Shown: in pieces, positions 33,481-45,232 of the stretch
Layout of the letters: each line of letters begins with the position of its first letter
Position numbering within the stretch: the first letter of the stretch is position 1
From: Undaria pinnatifida
Lineage: Eukaryota > Sar > Phaeophyceae > Laminariales > Alariaceae
Length of the DNA stretch: 64,000 nucleotides
Direction: 5' to 3'
NCBI GenBank assembly: GCA_012845835.1
Contig: JABAKD010000021.1
Span: forward strand, 2,147,685 to 2,211,684
Translations under genes and position numbers: made by a program
Notes under the pieces: generated by a model
What the model was told of the DNA's origin: nothing
The model's database searches: none
Seen by the model: the letters and a program-made list of their open reading frames with translations, nothing else

Positions 33481-34727
33481 AATAGTGCTACTTACCCCGC
33501 CCTCGGACGATTCGCTGTACATGTAGATACAATCCCGTTGAGTTGGGGCTCGTGCATACCTGGTAGGCTGGTAGTTGGGCCGGGACATGGTCGCCTTGTA
33601 CTAAATGGCCGTATTTTCACAGTAACTCACAACGTGTTTGCTGTGAAATGGACGACAATTTTTTTATTTTTAAAATATAGCCCTACACTGTACCGTAGTA
33701 CAGCTCGTTAGCACATCTTCATGTCACGTTGATTAACCCCCGGGGGGACTTGTCATTGGCAGTATAGAGGAGGTCGACCAATAAGACAGAATAATGAGCA
33801 AGGTAAGTGTGTGCATTTTTTTCGAGACTACGCTTCGCAAAATGTCTGGTATAACGACTCCTTGACTGTAATATACTGGTTTGTAGATGCTGCCCTATAT
33901 TTCCTTCGTGTTAACCTGGTGTATCATATTCAATGAACTGTACAGAGCGTACCGTAAATAGCAATAAATAAACACCACCATAACTTCTGAGCGGCCCCTT
34001 CGGTGCAATACATAGTGTTTTCGCCATCGTGTGGCTCGAAGGTAAAAACAAATTTTTGTCTTGAATTAGTACGAATTAATTTAAACTTGGCGTTGTATGG
34101 TACACCCGTGTGAATGTGTGCCAAGGGGGACGGGTGTCGCATGAAAATCATAATTAAAACCTCAGCAATAATTGGATCAATTTTTAGCAGTGGTAGACGT
34201 TGAATGATTAATTCAGCGACGTTCGTACAGATAGTCCATCCGACTTGAGTCTGGTTTGGTGTTATGTATTGGATGCCGATACCATTATATGAAGCATATA
34301 TGTCTGGTGTAATTATGGTAAGGGATTGATAAATATGCTGTTCGGGTATTTTAACTGCGTGTTGTCTGCCGGCAGGGTTGCCTCATCGCCAAATTATCAT
34401 TGTGTGGTGCTAGTTGACATTGTTGTTGTTCTAACATGAACTCGCATAATCAAGTCCGTGGTCCCACAGGGCAGGTTCCGGACGCTCTGAAGTGGAAGGA
34501 ATGCCCCAGGGAAACCAAAAGCACAAATAAAGCCAACAGTGGTGCACGCATATATCATAGCTGGCGCAGTTCGTGCGTCCGCCAGGATAAAAAAGTAAGA
34601 GAGGTCGGTACTGGCATATTCGTCGCACTTCTCGCACCTGGAAAAATACCGAGTACACCACTTGCCTTCCAGAAATGACTACCACGTATATGTTACACGT
34701 GGTACGCATACGCACGTCAGCCTCAAT
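33481..34727. other. Unassigned AT-rich region
   Basis: No supported gene, RNA or repeat. Frames at 34431-34715 overlap on both strands without motifs. Confidence 0.45.
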
Positions 34728-34900
34728 TCAAAAGGAAAGAAAAGAAAAGAAAGGAGAAGACAGTTGAGAAAAAAAAAGAAAAAGAAAGCGAAAAAGAAAA
34801 AAGAAAATAGCAGACAAAAGAAGGAAAGAAAAGAAAAGAAAAGAAAAGATAAGAAAAGAAAAGAAACGCAGACGAAGAATGGAAAGGAAAGGGAAAACCA
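34728..34900. repeat. Polypurine low-complexity tract, AAGAA type
   Basis: About 170 bases almost entirely A and G on the plus strand, with AAAAG/AAAGA units. It produces artificial Lys-rich and Phe-rich frames. Confidence 0.9.
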
Positions 34901-35097
34901 AAAAACATAACTGGCAGATCCTATGAACTAACTAAGAAAAGCATTGGGCTACTATTAATAGAGGGTATCAAGTGTATCAATGGCACTGGGTGGAGAAACC
35001 AACGAGGCGAAGATTTCAGGGCGACGTTAAGCTAACTTGTGATGGCCATTGGAAGGCCACGGGGCCAGACCCAGACCTCAGTCTCATAAACGTGACG

Positions 35098-35182
35098 CCC
35101 CCACCCCCCCCTCCTATTCTTCTATCCTCTCTTCTCCCCTCCCTCCTCCCTGCGTCCCCCCCCCCCCCCGCCTCCCCCCCCC
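35098..35182. repeat. Pyrimidine-rich tract at the LINE 3' end
   Basis: C/T-only blocks including a run of 14 C at 35156-35169. On the minus strand it is a G/A-rich tail directly after the last LINE codons. Confidence 0.8.
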
Positions 35183-35184
35183 TG

Positions 35185-36110
35185 GCAGGTTGAAGATGCC
35201 GAGAGTGGGTGGCGCTGCCGCGTATTGCTCTGCAGCTCTATATCGCTTCGTATCATCCAGTCCCGCATGAACGACTCTGATCTATTCTCTACCGGTTGAA
35301 ACCATCTGCCAGGCTTCTGCCCATCATTTTGCCACCCTTCGAAATTCATTCCAAAGGCCGACACATCCTCTTTCAAGTGCACCATGCAGTCCTCTTCTTG
35401 CCCCCCTGAGTAGCCCCTACCCCCAACAAGCGCCCCAAGCATCACCCTCTGTGGCAGATGCTCCTGCTCCATACCCGCTACGAATCCAGCAAAATACATA
35501 TATTCTACGTTTGCGCAAACTCACCTCTATGCCTTCGGAAGTTGTCTTGGCAAGGACGTTGGCGTACGGTAAGGTGCGCTCGTGCGCGTTTCCGCTTCCG
35601 CTATCCGAGTAATCGGAAAGGCATGGAGAGGTGAACCCGTCGTAGCTTGTCATGGTCAGCATGGTTCGGGTTCCAGGTCATGCAACCGTAGAGTAACGTC
35701 TCGGTCACCCCGGCTTTAAGCAACCGCACATTGAACCGTAAGCGCACCCTCCGGGCGATTGTAGTACCGCTGGAAGCACGCCTGGACCCTATGGATTCGC
35801 CGCGTTATCTTGACACTGAGGTCTCTGTTTGCGCTGATGACCCTGCCCAAATACGCAAACTCGATCATTTGTTTGTATACCTGGCCGGCTGCAACGATGG
35901 TGAACGGCACTCTCGCGCCATCATTAATGTGCAGGCACATGATCCCCGTCTTGGCCGCGGAGACCATAAGTCCGAAAGACGAACACGCAGTCACGATCGC
36001 CGTCATCATCCTCTCCTACCCTCGTGATGATCTCGATACGATGCCCGCTCTTTAGCGTACAGCATAACTCACCATATCTGCACCTCCTCCTCCTCCTCCT
36101 CCTCCTCCTC

Positions 36111-36145
<35 letters not shown>

Positions 36146-37226
36146 CCCCCGCCCGTCGATTTTGCCTACGCGTGAAGTGCCCTTGTTCTCGACATTCTCT
36201 TTCTGTCGTTGGAGCTGCACCATGATGCCCGTTATGTCTGCATCAAGGATAAACGTTTTTTCGGCTACACACAGTACCGTCGTGACAAACACGCTGCAAA
36301 GCAATGGCGCGAGCACGCACCCTTGCCTGAGACCTTGCCCCACGTCTAACTCATCCGAACACTGCCCATCATCCGACCGCGCGCATCCTTGCATGCCATA
36401 TTGGAATTGGCGGACGGCAGCGAGCATTCCCGGTGGGACACCACAACGAGCAAGGACATCCAACAGAAGGGTTCGGTCGACGGACTGAAATGCTTTCGTG
36501 AAATCGACAAAGCACAAGCACAACGGGGCGTCTTTTTTCCGCGTCAGTTTCTGCTGTTGTCGTACTGCGAATATTAAGTCAGCTGTCGAGCGTCGGGGTC
36601 TAAATCCACACTGTTCGTCCGGCAGAATGTTGTCGAGTTTGCAACAGTCACTCAGACGACCCACGATGACATTGAGGAGTCCTTTGCCGGTGTGAGCCAC
36701 GAGGGAGAGGCCACAAAAATTCCACACTCAGCCGATATTTCTTATAGAAAACCCCTTTAACCGTTGCGTCTTTCTACTGTTGCGGCATGACACACAACGA
36801 CGACGATATCGTAGACCTTTCCGAGAGTGTTCAATTCCCCTTCGTCGGCCAAAAACCTTCAAGAGCTCGGCCGGGAGGCCATCGGGCCTTACCGCCTTTC
36901 GGTTCGCCAACCCACGGATCGCCTCATCTACTTTACACCTAGATGATACATCGTCCAGTGGTCTGCACGGGGGGGCAATGCGTAAGGTCGTCCGCAATGC
37001 CAAGGTCAAGGGTCGGCGACTTGATGTTAAGCAGTTTATGAAACCATCTCACCCACCGCTCGCGGATATAGAGCATTTTTCCGCAGCAATCGTTTTTTAT
37101 CATTTTTGATGTCCTGCCAGTTAAACGTCTTCTTCCCCTCCGCACCCATTCTCTCCCTTCGCCCAGCTCAGTTCTTGTTAAAGTGCCAACAAGAAGGGGG
37201 CAGCAGTCCCGACACGCCACGTCCAT
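35185..37226 (-). mobile_element. Decayed non-LTR retrotransposon (LINE), 5'-truncated
   Basis: Minus-strand pieces line up as one LINE polyprotein. 37226-36939 has RERWVRWFHKLLNIKSPTLD, the segment before RT. 37009-36728 has VDEAIRGLANRKAVRPDGLP, RT block 1. 36727-36150 has LPDEQCGFRPRRSTADLIFA, LCFVDFTKAFQSVD (the first catalytic Asp block) and GLRQGCVLAPLL. 36009-35716 has AAKTGIMCLHINDG and EFAYLGRVISANRDLSVKIT. 35700-35600 has ETLLYGCMTWNPNHAD. 35499-35190 has FAGFVAGMEQEHLPQRVMLG and GYSGGQEEDCMVHLKEDVSA. Frames shift at least four times and the catalytic YADD is lost. No endonuclease domain is found upstream, so the copy is 5'-truncated. The C-terminal text resembles, from memory, LINE proteins common in brown algae. 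Confidence 0.8.
36083..36150. repeat. CTC microsatellite plus run of 17 C inside the LINE
   Basis: About 17 CTC units (36083-36133) followed by 17 C (36134-36150). On the LINE coding strand this is G17 then GAG repeats, lying just before the position of the catalytic YADD box. It probably expanded from a native short Glu-coding GAG run. Confidence 0.9.
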
Positions 37227-39493
37227 CTGCTTTCCTACTTTGATGCCTACTCATGTGGGTTCGATACTAGCCCCACGATTTCCGCGGCGGTGACGCGACA
37301 CTGCGTCCGCAGACAAGGCTGCTGGTAAATAATAACCACGAGAAACTTTTTGCGTTGTCGCTGGTTTCATCGCCGGTCTAGCCATACCCGAGCGCTGGTT
37401 GACCGCACGAGTAACGCCACACACCCGACAAGTGGCTCTTTCACGTTTTGGGGAAACCTCAGGCTCGAGCACCACCCCAGACGGGAAGCAGCCGAGGGGA
37501 GGTCGGAGAACCCTAACTCCGAACAAGAGGAATGATCGCATCACGAAATGTGAGTATGGCAAGGCACTCACGAGAAAGTTACATATTAATACCTACTTCT
37601 GTCTCAGGAGCGGCTACACCCGAAAACAAAGTATTACTCATTGGTGCTGTCATCCATAAGCAAGAAAGCAGGCACAAGGTGCTGAAGTCCGTCTTACGAG
37701 CGGTCCTCGGAAGGGCGCAGTTAATCTTTCATGCGATTCACCGAAAACCTCACACCGATTCGCGCCTGGTGCAAGCAACGTCTGGGTGGTTGGTGAAAAC
37801 CCGACGTTCTTCGTCCGGCATAGTAGGGATGCGAGGGTCTATTGTCATATGACTGAGGCCATGCAAAAACTGAGTGAACGCCCCCCCATACAGCCTTTGG
37901 AATGGCAACGTCGACGCATGAGATCATCTCAAGTTTCTGCGACATGAAACATGAACAAAGAGAGAGGTCTGAATATATGTGCCTGCCCCTACGATGGACA
38001 TTTTATTATTTAGTTTTTTTTGTTTCTTTACATGCGATGAAGATAAAATTATGTGGAATATCATTTGCTGCAGTTATAGGTGCTTCGAACTTGGTTGTTT
38101 GAAACACGTGGTGCAGCTCTCTGTAGACCACCCTTATTAGTACACACCACGCACAATGCCGCGACGATTGAACCCCCCTCCCCCCTCACAGCCTTCATCA
38201 TTGTACCGTGGGCGCATGAGGTAACATTAGTTCGCTACGACAATAACGGGACATTGGCATAGAAAACTGCCCTTGACAGTACATGATGACTTACCCTTAG
38301 AGCTGCGTGTCTTACCCTTCGTTAGAGGGCCTGGCTAGACCGCCAGCAGAGCGCCCTTGCACAAAATACATCTCGCCTGAGATTGATCGTCATGGGATGC
38401 GCGCACGGTAGTGTTTTTTCTGGTGAAATATACTGCACAGCAGTATACCGAAGAGGAAATATATGTGATACAATATACCAGGTGTGCGTGGTTCTTAGCC
38501 TACGAGATGCCGGATTGGAGACAGACCCGATGCACTTCCCTCTTTTCAATACTTTCACAAAATGCAGAGCATGTTTGTTTTGGTAAGAGGCCTGGCATAC
38601 AAATGTAGGCACTCGAAAAATACTCCTAACGACGGGATCGCGTGGCATGCGTGACGGAGCACCACTGCTTTAGTGGCTGCAGGTGTTTTGGCTTACAGTT
38701 GCTCTGGTTATTTGTATCTGTTTCGAACCCGAGTCGGCTCGAATATATGGAGTTGTGTATGACCATGTGTGACCGGTTATCGGCGATGAAGAAACTTGCC
38801 GCAATATGACCGCGACGCATGCTATGGTACAACAACAAATGGGTGCACCAATTTTTATCGGAGCCTCTTCGCCCGAGAAATTATCTGCCCTACCCCCCGA
38901 TGAACATTCCCATGGCCGAGGCGCACCAGTCAAAATCCAGATTTCGAAACAATTATGTCATTCCAACGATGGTGGGTTAATGAGCAGCGTTCCCCTCCCA
39001 ATGTCACGTTTTTCGTCAGGATGAGAAGGCGCTTGAATTGCTTGTGACAACTGCTCGTAAATGGAGGCTTTTTGGGGCGCTAGCGTCTCTCGGGATCAGC
39101 TTCTTCCTCGTCCTCATCGCAATAACTTCCATCGGATATTTCTGACCGTTGATGAAGGGGAACCATAGGGTTTTCGAGGAATGACCCTCCTGGTTCGCTC
39201 GGATGATGAATCCGGGGGCGGTGAAATTGTATTCTGTGCTGTTGAGTTCCGCTCTCCAGGCGGCTTGTGATTGTTGCAGTGAATCATTCGCGAGCACAGA
39301 TGAAGCAATTTTTCGCTTAACTCTCGAAAATGCCTTCACCAGTATACTTACGATTCTCACACGAGCGAAACCATGGTTGAAGCGACCGCCGTATTTCAAC
39401 ACTAGTCAGGACATTGGGCTAAATCAGACGGTCCCCAATTGGTAGTATTACTGGGGACACTATGGGTATCCGATTGCCGTCACGACTGTTTAG
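37227..39493. other. Unassigned region upstream of the LINE remnant
   Basis: Minus-strand sequence 5' of the LINE does not show endonuclease motifs. Frames such as 37251-37571 (-), 37532-37852 (+), 38322-38648 (-) and 39016-39402 (-) lack motifs. Confidence 0.4.
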
Positions 39494-39880
39494 GCGAGTG
39501 AATCAAGCGGTGAACGTTACACTTTGGAACTGACGGGAACAATTTTGCCCCTAATTGTTGTAAACGCGGTTCTTGCTATCGCGCTCGTTATGAAGGGGCT
39601 GACGGTCCTTGCACCGATACGCAATTGCTTTGTCCCGAATCCGTTAGCCCCGCGATACCCCGTAGGCCAAAATGAGCCCACGCGGCGATGGGACAACCTC
39701 GCAGAATCTTGTCTGCCTTCTCTACTGGTTGTGTGGGGCATTGAGTACGTGGCCACTTCACTGACATACCTTCTTGTTAGCTCTTGGCGTGGACGTCATA
39801 ATGGATGGCAGGCCTTGATTGTCGTGACTGTTATTAGCTACGCCGGATTGCTTGTTTCCATGTTGCCGGGATATTTATAG
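39494..39880 (+). CDS. Terminal exon candidate of a multi-pass membrane protein
   Basis: The frame opens right after an acceptor-like GACTGTTTAG and runs 128 codons to TAG at 39878. It carries three hydrophobic stretches: about residues 15-37 (ILPLIVVNAVLAIALVMKG), 75-98 (SLLVVWGIEYVATSLTYLLV) and 106-128 (ALIVVTVISYAGLLVSMLPG). The loop between the first two holds Cys, Pro and Asn residues, the loop between the last two is basic. Without a Met near the start it must be spliced to upstream exons, which I could not find. The regular spacing of membrane segments makes chance openness less likely. Family not recognised. Confidence 0.45.
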   Translation, partial: ASESSGERYTLELTGTILPLIVVNAVLAIALVMKGLTVLAPIRNCFVPNPLAPRYPVGQNEPTRRWDNLAESCLPSLLVVWGIEYVATSLTYLLVSSWRGRHNGWQALIVVTVISYAGLLVSMLPGYL

Positions 39881-40982
39881 TGGCCGACAAAAACATTCTG
39901 GGAACGAGATTTGAAGCTTTTGCCAAGCCTTTAGTCGATGTTTCGAGAGACAACCATAGGGTTGCATGCTGAATTGTGGCGTGTGTGTTTCGCCATTTTC
40001 TAGTTTTGTGGATAGGCTATCGTCAGTTTCTTAGGGGGCAACTAGGCCACTACTAGCTGGAGGCAGCCGTTTCGTCCGTGCCGGGTATGAAGAATTGACG
40101 TCAAGCCGAATCAAGCGTAAGATATACGGAATGTTGAACAAATCACATCAATGGTATTGGTGTGTCTCCGGTGAGGTGCTGACCTTCTGTCAAAAAACAA
40201 TCCTCCGACCTCGAAACCCCCTGCACGACAGCAGTCCCAAACGACAACAACCTCTCGTACCTTCTCCCATTCAGTTTTATGATGACTTGTTTCATTCACC
40301 GGCAATGGCCAATTAAGCAACCCAGTTAATGATTGAAGACCCTTGCGCAAATGCCGCCAAACAGCGCAGCGGGGACTCTTAATAGTGCCTGTTCAAAAGT
40401 CCGCACAGGCGTCTGAGACGATAGAGGTAGCATCGGTTTGGTAAGAACATTTCCTCAACGTGGAGATGATTCTCCCCAAGTCGTCCGAACCTAAATTTGT
40501 AATAGTCAGCCGACACGTTTTCGTACCCAACCCATGAGTCTCATGATCGAGTCGGGCTCTCGGTTTACTCTCATTTATATGTCAGTTTGTGGGTGACGCA
40601 CGGAGACCATAGTTAGGCCACCACACCCACAGAAGTCAAAACGGTGAACCCCTGCCGTGGCACATGTCCGAACGGCGTCTATTTCGCTCTCCATTGCGCC
40701 GTTGGAATCGCTTTGCACCACAGCAACTCTACAACGCCCTTATTCCCAATACCTCCTAGTTTGGGTTCCCTCGATTGAGTACTGCTATATCAAACACTCT
40801 GGCAATACTGGTAGAGTCCACTGTCACTTTCGCGGATTTCAATATTCAGTTGGTATGGCCCCGAAATTATCGCATATTTGAGTGTCACCCGGATAAAGTG
40901 CTCATCCAATGAGGGAACGACTTGGTTCTGCGTTCGGCATGGGTTTTTCGCACGGTCGAACACTCGGGACGGAACTTTCCAG
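39881..40982. other. Unassigned region
   Basis: No supported gene. Frames at 40095-40316 (+) and 40111-40350 (-) overlap in low-complexity Pro/Gln-rich sequence. Confidence 0.4.
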
Positions 40983-41147
40983 TCACTTTACGTGGAGAAC
41001 ATACCGATGACATGCCAACCTGAAGACAAATCTGGTTGTGAGGTTGATTTCACATTTCGAAGACGCCTGTTGGCGCTACAACTGTTTTCGGACTCCAACA
41101 GAGGCGTAAACTGTCTACGTATTAGTATTTCGTTACCCACTTGTCAG
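40983..41147 (+). CDS. Internal exon candidate (165 bp, phase 0) with Cys residues
   Basis: Bounded by the acceptor GGAACTTTCCAG and a perfect donor CAG/GTAAGT, it encodes 55 residues with three Cys: SLYVENIPMTCQPEDKSGCE, then a basic/hydrophobic strand, FSDSNRGVNCLRISISLPTC. The plus frame is also open upstream from 40878 and through the following 180 bp to an AG at 41327, so exon and intron cannot be told apart by frame alone. The Cys pattern suggests an extracellular module. Unknown family. Confidence 0.4.
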
Positions 41148-41462
41148 GTAAGTACGGGCCGCCAATTGTTCCACCAGTCTTCAACTCCAAGGGCGCACCG
41201 AGGCGGGCTCATTGTACGTCGAACTGGTTCATTGACTGTGAGCCGGTGTGTTTACAGTCTAGGGTGTTGTATCGATATCGCCTCCTATGGTGTGAAGTAT
41301 TTCTGTTTTCGATTTTCAATCCAACAGGGACGACCTCGAAAATTTCTTTAGAGCGATATGAGCGCGAAACCTCATCCCGGTGGGAGTGGGTCTCGGTTTG
41401 GAGAGTTTGCGTGGAAGACGTAGCACTAAGGAAGCTGTTGTAACTTAGAGGAAAACGGACGT

Positions 41463-42273
41463 TGTCGACCGGTCGACCCATGGCGATGGTGACTCAGTCG
41501 TTGCTCAGGTAGTCCCAGACATCGACAATCAAACAACCCCGGGAGACGAAAGGTTCGCGCTGGTCGTCTGGTGATCGAGTGTGATGATGGCCCATATATT
41601 CCAAATGCAATTGTTCCGGCCTACGGAAGCCATGTCGAATGGCGGACGCCGGGTGGTGATGCTTAAAAACGCAAAAGTAGCCCATGGCCGAGCAAGCAAG
41701 AGTTCCTAGGGTCCCACTTAGAAGCCGTTTCGGTTACGGAATATTTAATGTTTGTCTCCCCTGGTTGTCTTCTTCGAGGTTATACTTCTGTCTCTGTCCA
41801 TGTTGGCGAAACTCCGACACGCCTCGCGGGGGTGGGGCTATCTGATCCGACGTGTTGGCGCGCGGTGCTGCTATGTATGGTCTGATTGAGCAACAAGCAA
41901 AAAATAAGCTCGCAGTAAAGCTACCTCTGCGGCGCACTTATTGAATATTTCATCGTTAAATGGACGAGATGTCCGGGTGATGTTGTGCACTCATGTCCCC
42001 CGAGTCAGTGAAAGAGGTTCATCCTTTGACGAAGCACCACATATAACGTTGGACGAGCACTTAATTGTGACGCCTTTCAATGCTCCCCCACGTGATGTCA
42101 ATGACCCACATGCTGTTGACAATCCCGTGGCTTGGGTTGGGACGCTTGAGGACATAGCCCTTGATACTTATGGCTATTTTTGATCCTCAAGCCGCTGGTG
42201 ATGACGCCCCTGGCCGTGGTTATGATGCTTCGACATTGTCAAACGATGGTAGTCCAGACCCCAGAGGGTGTTA
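41463..42273 (+). pseudogene. Asp/Pro-rich exon fragments
   Basis: Three neighbouring plus-strand pieces are acidic and Pro-rich: about 41463-41574 (DVVDRSTHGDGDSVVAQVVP), 42007-42183 (HITLDEHLIVTPFNAPPRDV, then a Trp-Val-Gly stretch to TGA) and 42185-42273 (PQAAGDDAPGRGYD). The first resembles the frame at 13689-13937 in both protein and DNA. They do not form one frame. They may be exons of one gene or decayed copies. Confidence 0.3.
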
Positions 42274-43572
42274 ATGCTCATCGATAACGACGGCAATAGA
42301 ACAACTCCAGGCGTGCATGCTCCACTGACGCCAGCGCTAACCGTCTATTCTATCAGAGTCGAAGATACCGTGCTGCTTGGAACTATCATCCCTTTGGATA
42401 GTTTCATTTCCAAACTTAGATTCCGGTGACGTAGCAGCACAACGACCTATTTCCTCTCAGGATGGCGAATGTTGTCAGCCTCAACGCCAGGGGGGAAGAT
42501 GAAAAGTGGAGCCTAGCGATGAAACAACCCACCTTAGACACCGAACTTGATCATTCGTGGCGGTCCGGGTGACGCTCCTGTCGCACAGGATCGCAGTTGC
42601 GTTTTCTCGTTGGCGTTTGGTTCATGTATGGCATCATGCCTAACGCCGCCTTGAAAGTGCCATTGTCCACCTCATGAGACACTGCTTCTCTCGGCTGAAA
42701 GTAGTTACCGCCGTCTTTTGTTGCTGTTCTTGTGAGTGCAAAAACATCCCCCTTCTGCAATTGGATATTTTCCTGGCGGGTTTTCACCTTTTGAAGTTCA
42801 AGCAATACATCCTCTGTGCGTGTGTGTAGTAAAATAGCGTACGTGCAGTTCGACACACGTGCAGGCAACTCTAGATTTATCAGAAACGGCAACCGTACTG
42901 CAATTACTGAACCCCAAGAGGCTATTGTGGATACAACTTTCAATCGCGCGCGAAATTTCGTCCGGCTTGCCACAGCAATCCCTCTAGAAACCAACATGAA
43001 TGCTGTTGGAAGGCAAGAGAAAAGTTCAGCACTGAAGAAAGCTTAACGTCGTCTCCATCACAAAGAGACTTCACTGTTACTGTTCAGCTGGGCAGAGAAG
43101 ATGGACCACAACTTTGATCAGGCCACCACGATCTTTGTCAAAAACATGATACTTGTGCACTCGAGGCGCATGATTTGAATCTTAACTCCTGTGGTATGTT
43201 GTGCGCCTCCGTCGTTCATCGTTTTCGCCCGTACTCTCCGTCAAGCGGTAGGCGAGATGCAAGCTGTTCGTGCTTGTCCATGCTATTGTTTTCTGGTTAG
43301 CTTCTGCATTGGGTATTCTAAGCGCTCCTCACAAACGAAATATCTAAAACCACGCGAAACTTTAATATGCAGAACGTTAAACCGAGCTATTGTATAATCA
43401 TTTTTGTGTGATTTCTGGTTTGTTGCTGTCTAGGACACCATAAAGACACATCTTCATAAACGTAATGGGGCGTACACTTGACTGGATGGACGTCTCTACT
43501 AAGACCATTCGTCATACTTGTCGCGAAGTTGGGGAATTATCAGCATGTCTCCCTGTCCTTCAGTCCTTCAAG
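42274..43572. other. Unassigned region
   Basis: A 148-codon minus-strand frame (42551-42997) has no motif, membrane segment or clear splice site. Nothing else recognised. Confidence 0.4.
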
Positions 43573-43858
43573 CGGTCGGTCGGTCGGTCGGTCGGTCGGT
43601 CGGTCGGTCGGTCGGCAGGTATGTCGGTAGGTAGGTTGGTAGCTAAGTAGGTTGAGTAGGTAGGTAGGTAGAGAGGGAGGTTGGTAGAGAGGTAGATAGG
43701 TAGATAGGTAGGTAGGTAGGTAGGTAGGTAAATAGGTACGTAGATAGGTAGGTACGTAGGTAGGTAGGTAGGTACGTAGGTAGGTAGGTAGGTAGGTAGG
43801 TAGGTAGGTAGGTAGGTAGGTAGGTAGGTAGGTAGGTAGGTAGGTAGGTAGGTCCGTC
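43573..43858. repeat. Tetranucleotide array, GGTC then GGTA
   Basis: About eleven GGTC units (43573-43616) switch to an interrupted GGTA/TAGG array that becomes nearly perfect from 43760 to 43851. It is followed by CCGTCCG and a few degenerate units (GGTCGTTCAGTCAGT). Confidence 0.95.
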
Positions 43859-44408
43859 CGTTATTCAGTCTCGGTGGGATGATCTGTCGGCCGGATGATT
43901 AGTCGAACGGTCGTTCAGTCAGTGCGTCTGTTGGTCCGACGGCCGGTGCGTTAGTGGGCAGATAGGGAGCGGCGGTGTTTTGCACGCTGGATGGTAACAA
44001 TTTGCTTAAGCCGAGCTTCCGAGAGACGCAAGCTAGAGTAGAGATGCACCCTTTTTGTTGGGTTTCTGAGACTACTGTCTCGAGGAGCCCCACTATCCCT
44101 CCCAAAATCCATTTTGGGGGAATGTAAGGAAAAAACGCGGGATGAACAATCGGATGGCTTAGATATACGACGTTTATTCCTGTAAAAATCATTGAAATAA
44201 CAACGAATTTGGGTTAACAGGTTCCATCAGTCAGGATTTGTTTCAGCAAAGAAGAGCTACCTTCTATCGTTCCACGCGTTAAGACCTGTAGTTCATGCTT
44301 CGGTGGCGCCTTGTCGTCCTTGGCCTGTCGGTCTCGCCGCCGTAACATGGTACACTTTTTGTTTGAGTGCCACACCTTCGTGGTATCTGCGAGTTTAATG
44401 CAGAACGG
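43859..44408. other. Unassigned region after the microsatellite
   Basis: Frames on the minus strand at 43899-44192 and 44214-44489 lack motifs; the second runs into MITE-2. Confidence 0.45.
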
Positions 44409-44645
44409 ACTCAAACCACGGTAGGGGTTAAAGTTTGCGGCGTGGCCAAGTGAGCTCCTCCTGTGAGGAACTACCTGTTCGTGAAGCACTTTGACGAGTA
44501 CACAATACTGTAGGACTAAGGCATTGATTGAGCTTGGTCAGGTTGTTCGAACGGATGCCTAGGAAGTCATTTTTCGTGTGAGATTTTGAGTTCCTCATGT
44601 GAGGAACTCAAGGACTGTCTGCTTCACTCGTACCGTGGGATGGCG
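44409..44645 (+). mobile_element. MITE-2 copy a
   Basis: Left end CTCAAACCACGGTAGGGGTT and right end CCGTGGGATGGC are worn inverted repeats of the MITE-2 family. The interior shares GAACGGATGCCT..AAGTCATTTTTC with the other copies. Near the right it holds a near-palindrome GAGTTCCTCATGTGAGGAAC plus TC, and a related GAGCTCCTCCTGTGAGGAAC at the left. Confidence 0.6.
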
Positions 44646-45232
44646 GTTTCGTCCTTTATAGATATTCGATAAACTTGCCCGCATTTTCCAAGGCCTGACG
44701 GAAGCGCGTACGACCTCAGAGTCTCGTTTCTTCATGCGTGTTTATTTTTCATGGTGGGCTGGTTCACGGGGGTGGCAGCTGGTTTTGGTTTTGCCTGGTG
44801 TTTTTTTGCCTCATCGTGTTTTCGCCATTGCTCCAAGCACGAATTAAAGCGATGAGTACGTCATTGTTATATCCGACGATACGTATATGTTCCCCGTTAA
44901 ACTCAGACGCAAACGCTTCTGACGGCCTTGCAATGAAGATGGTGTACGTACACGCCTCAAATGCCAAGGCTGCGGTGGATGCAGCAGTCCCATTCCCGAA
45001 AACGGGTTTGAGCCACTCGCGACAAATACTCCGTACCTAACAGACAAAAACACACCTGGCTTTGTTTTGCGCAGTGTGGTTACCGCCCCGTGGAAGGTTT
45101 ATGTCTCAAATTACCAACGCTGCACACTAAGACGTAATATGGCAACAGAACAGGAGCGCTACTCGCGCGAATGGCGCCGAGTCACACTGTCAACACCCCC
45201 CCCCCTCCCGATGTGACTCCTCAGACAGGGTT
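44646..45232. other. Region with unassigned open frames
   Basis: A plus frame from about 44920 to 45214 reads CQGCGGCSSPIPENGFEPLA and TPGFVLRSVVTAPWKVYVSN and has no Met near its start. It could be an exon. A second plus frame, 44738-45040, begins with a hydrophobic stretch (FWFCLVFFCLIVF). Neither is firm. Confidence 0.3.

Noticed and set aside
34662-34910. Lys-rich plus frame and Phe-rich minus frame
   Set aside because: Both are translations of the polypurine tract.
36024-36488. Leu/Pro-rich plus frame
   Set aside because: Created by the CTC microsatellite and C run; the real coding strand is the LINE minus strand.
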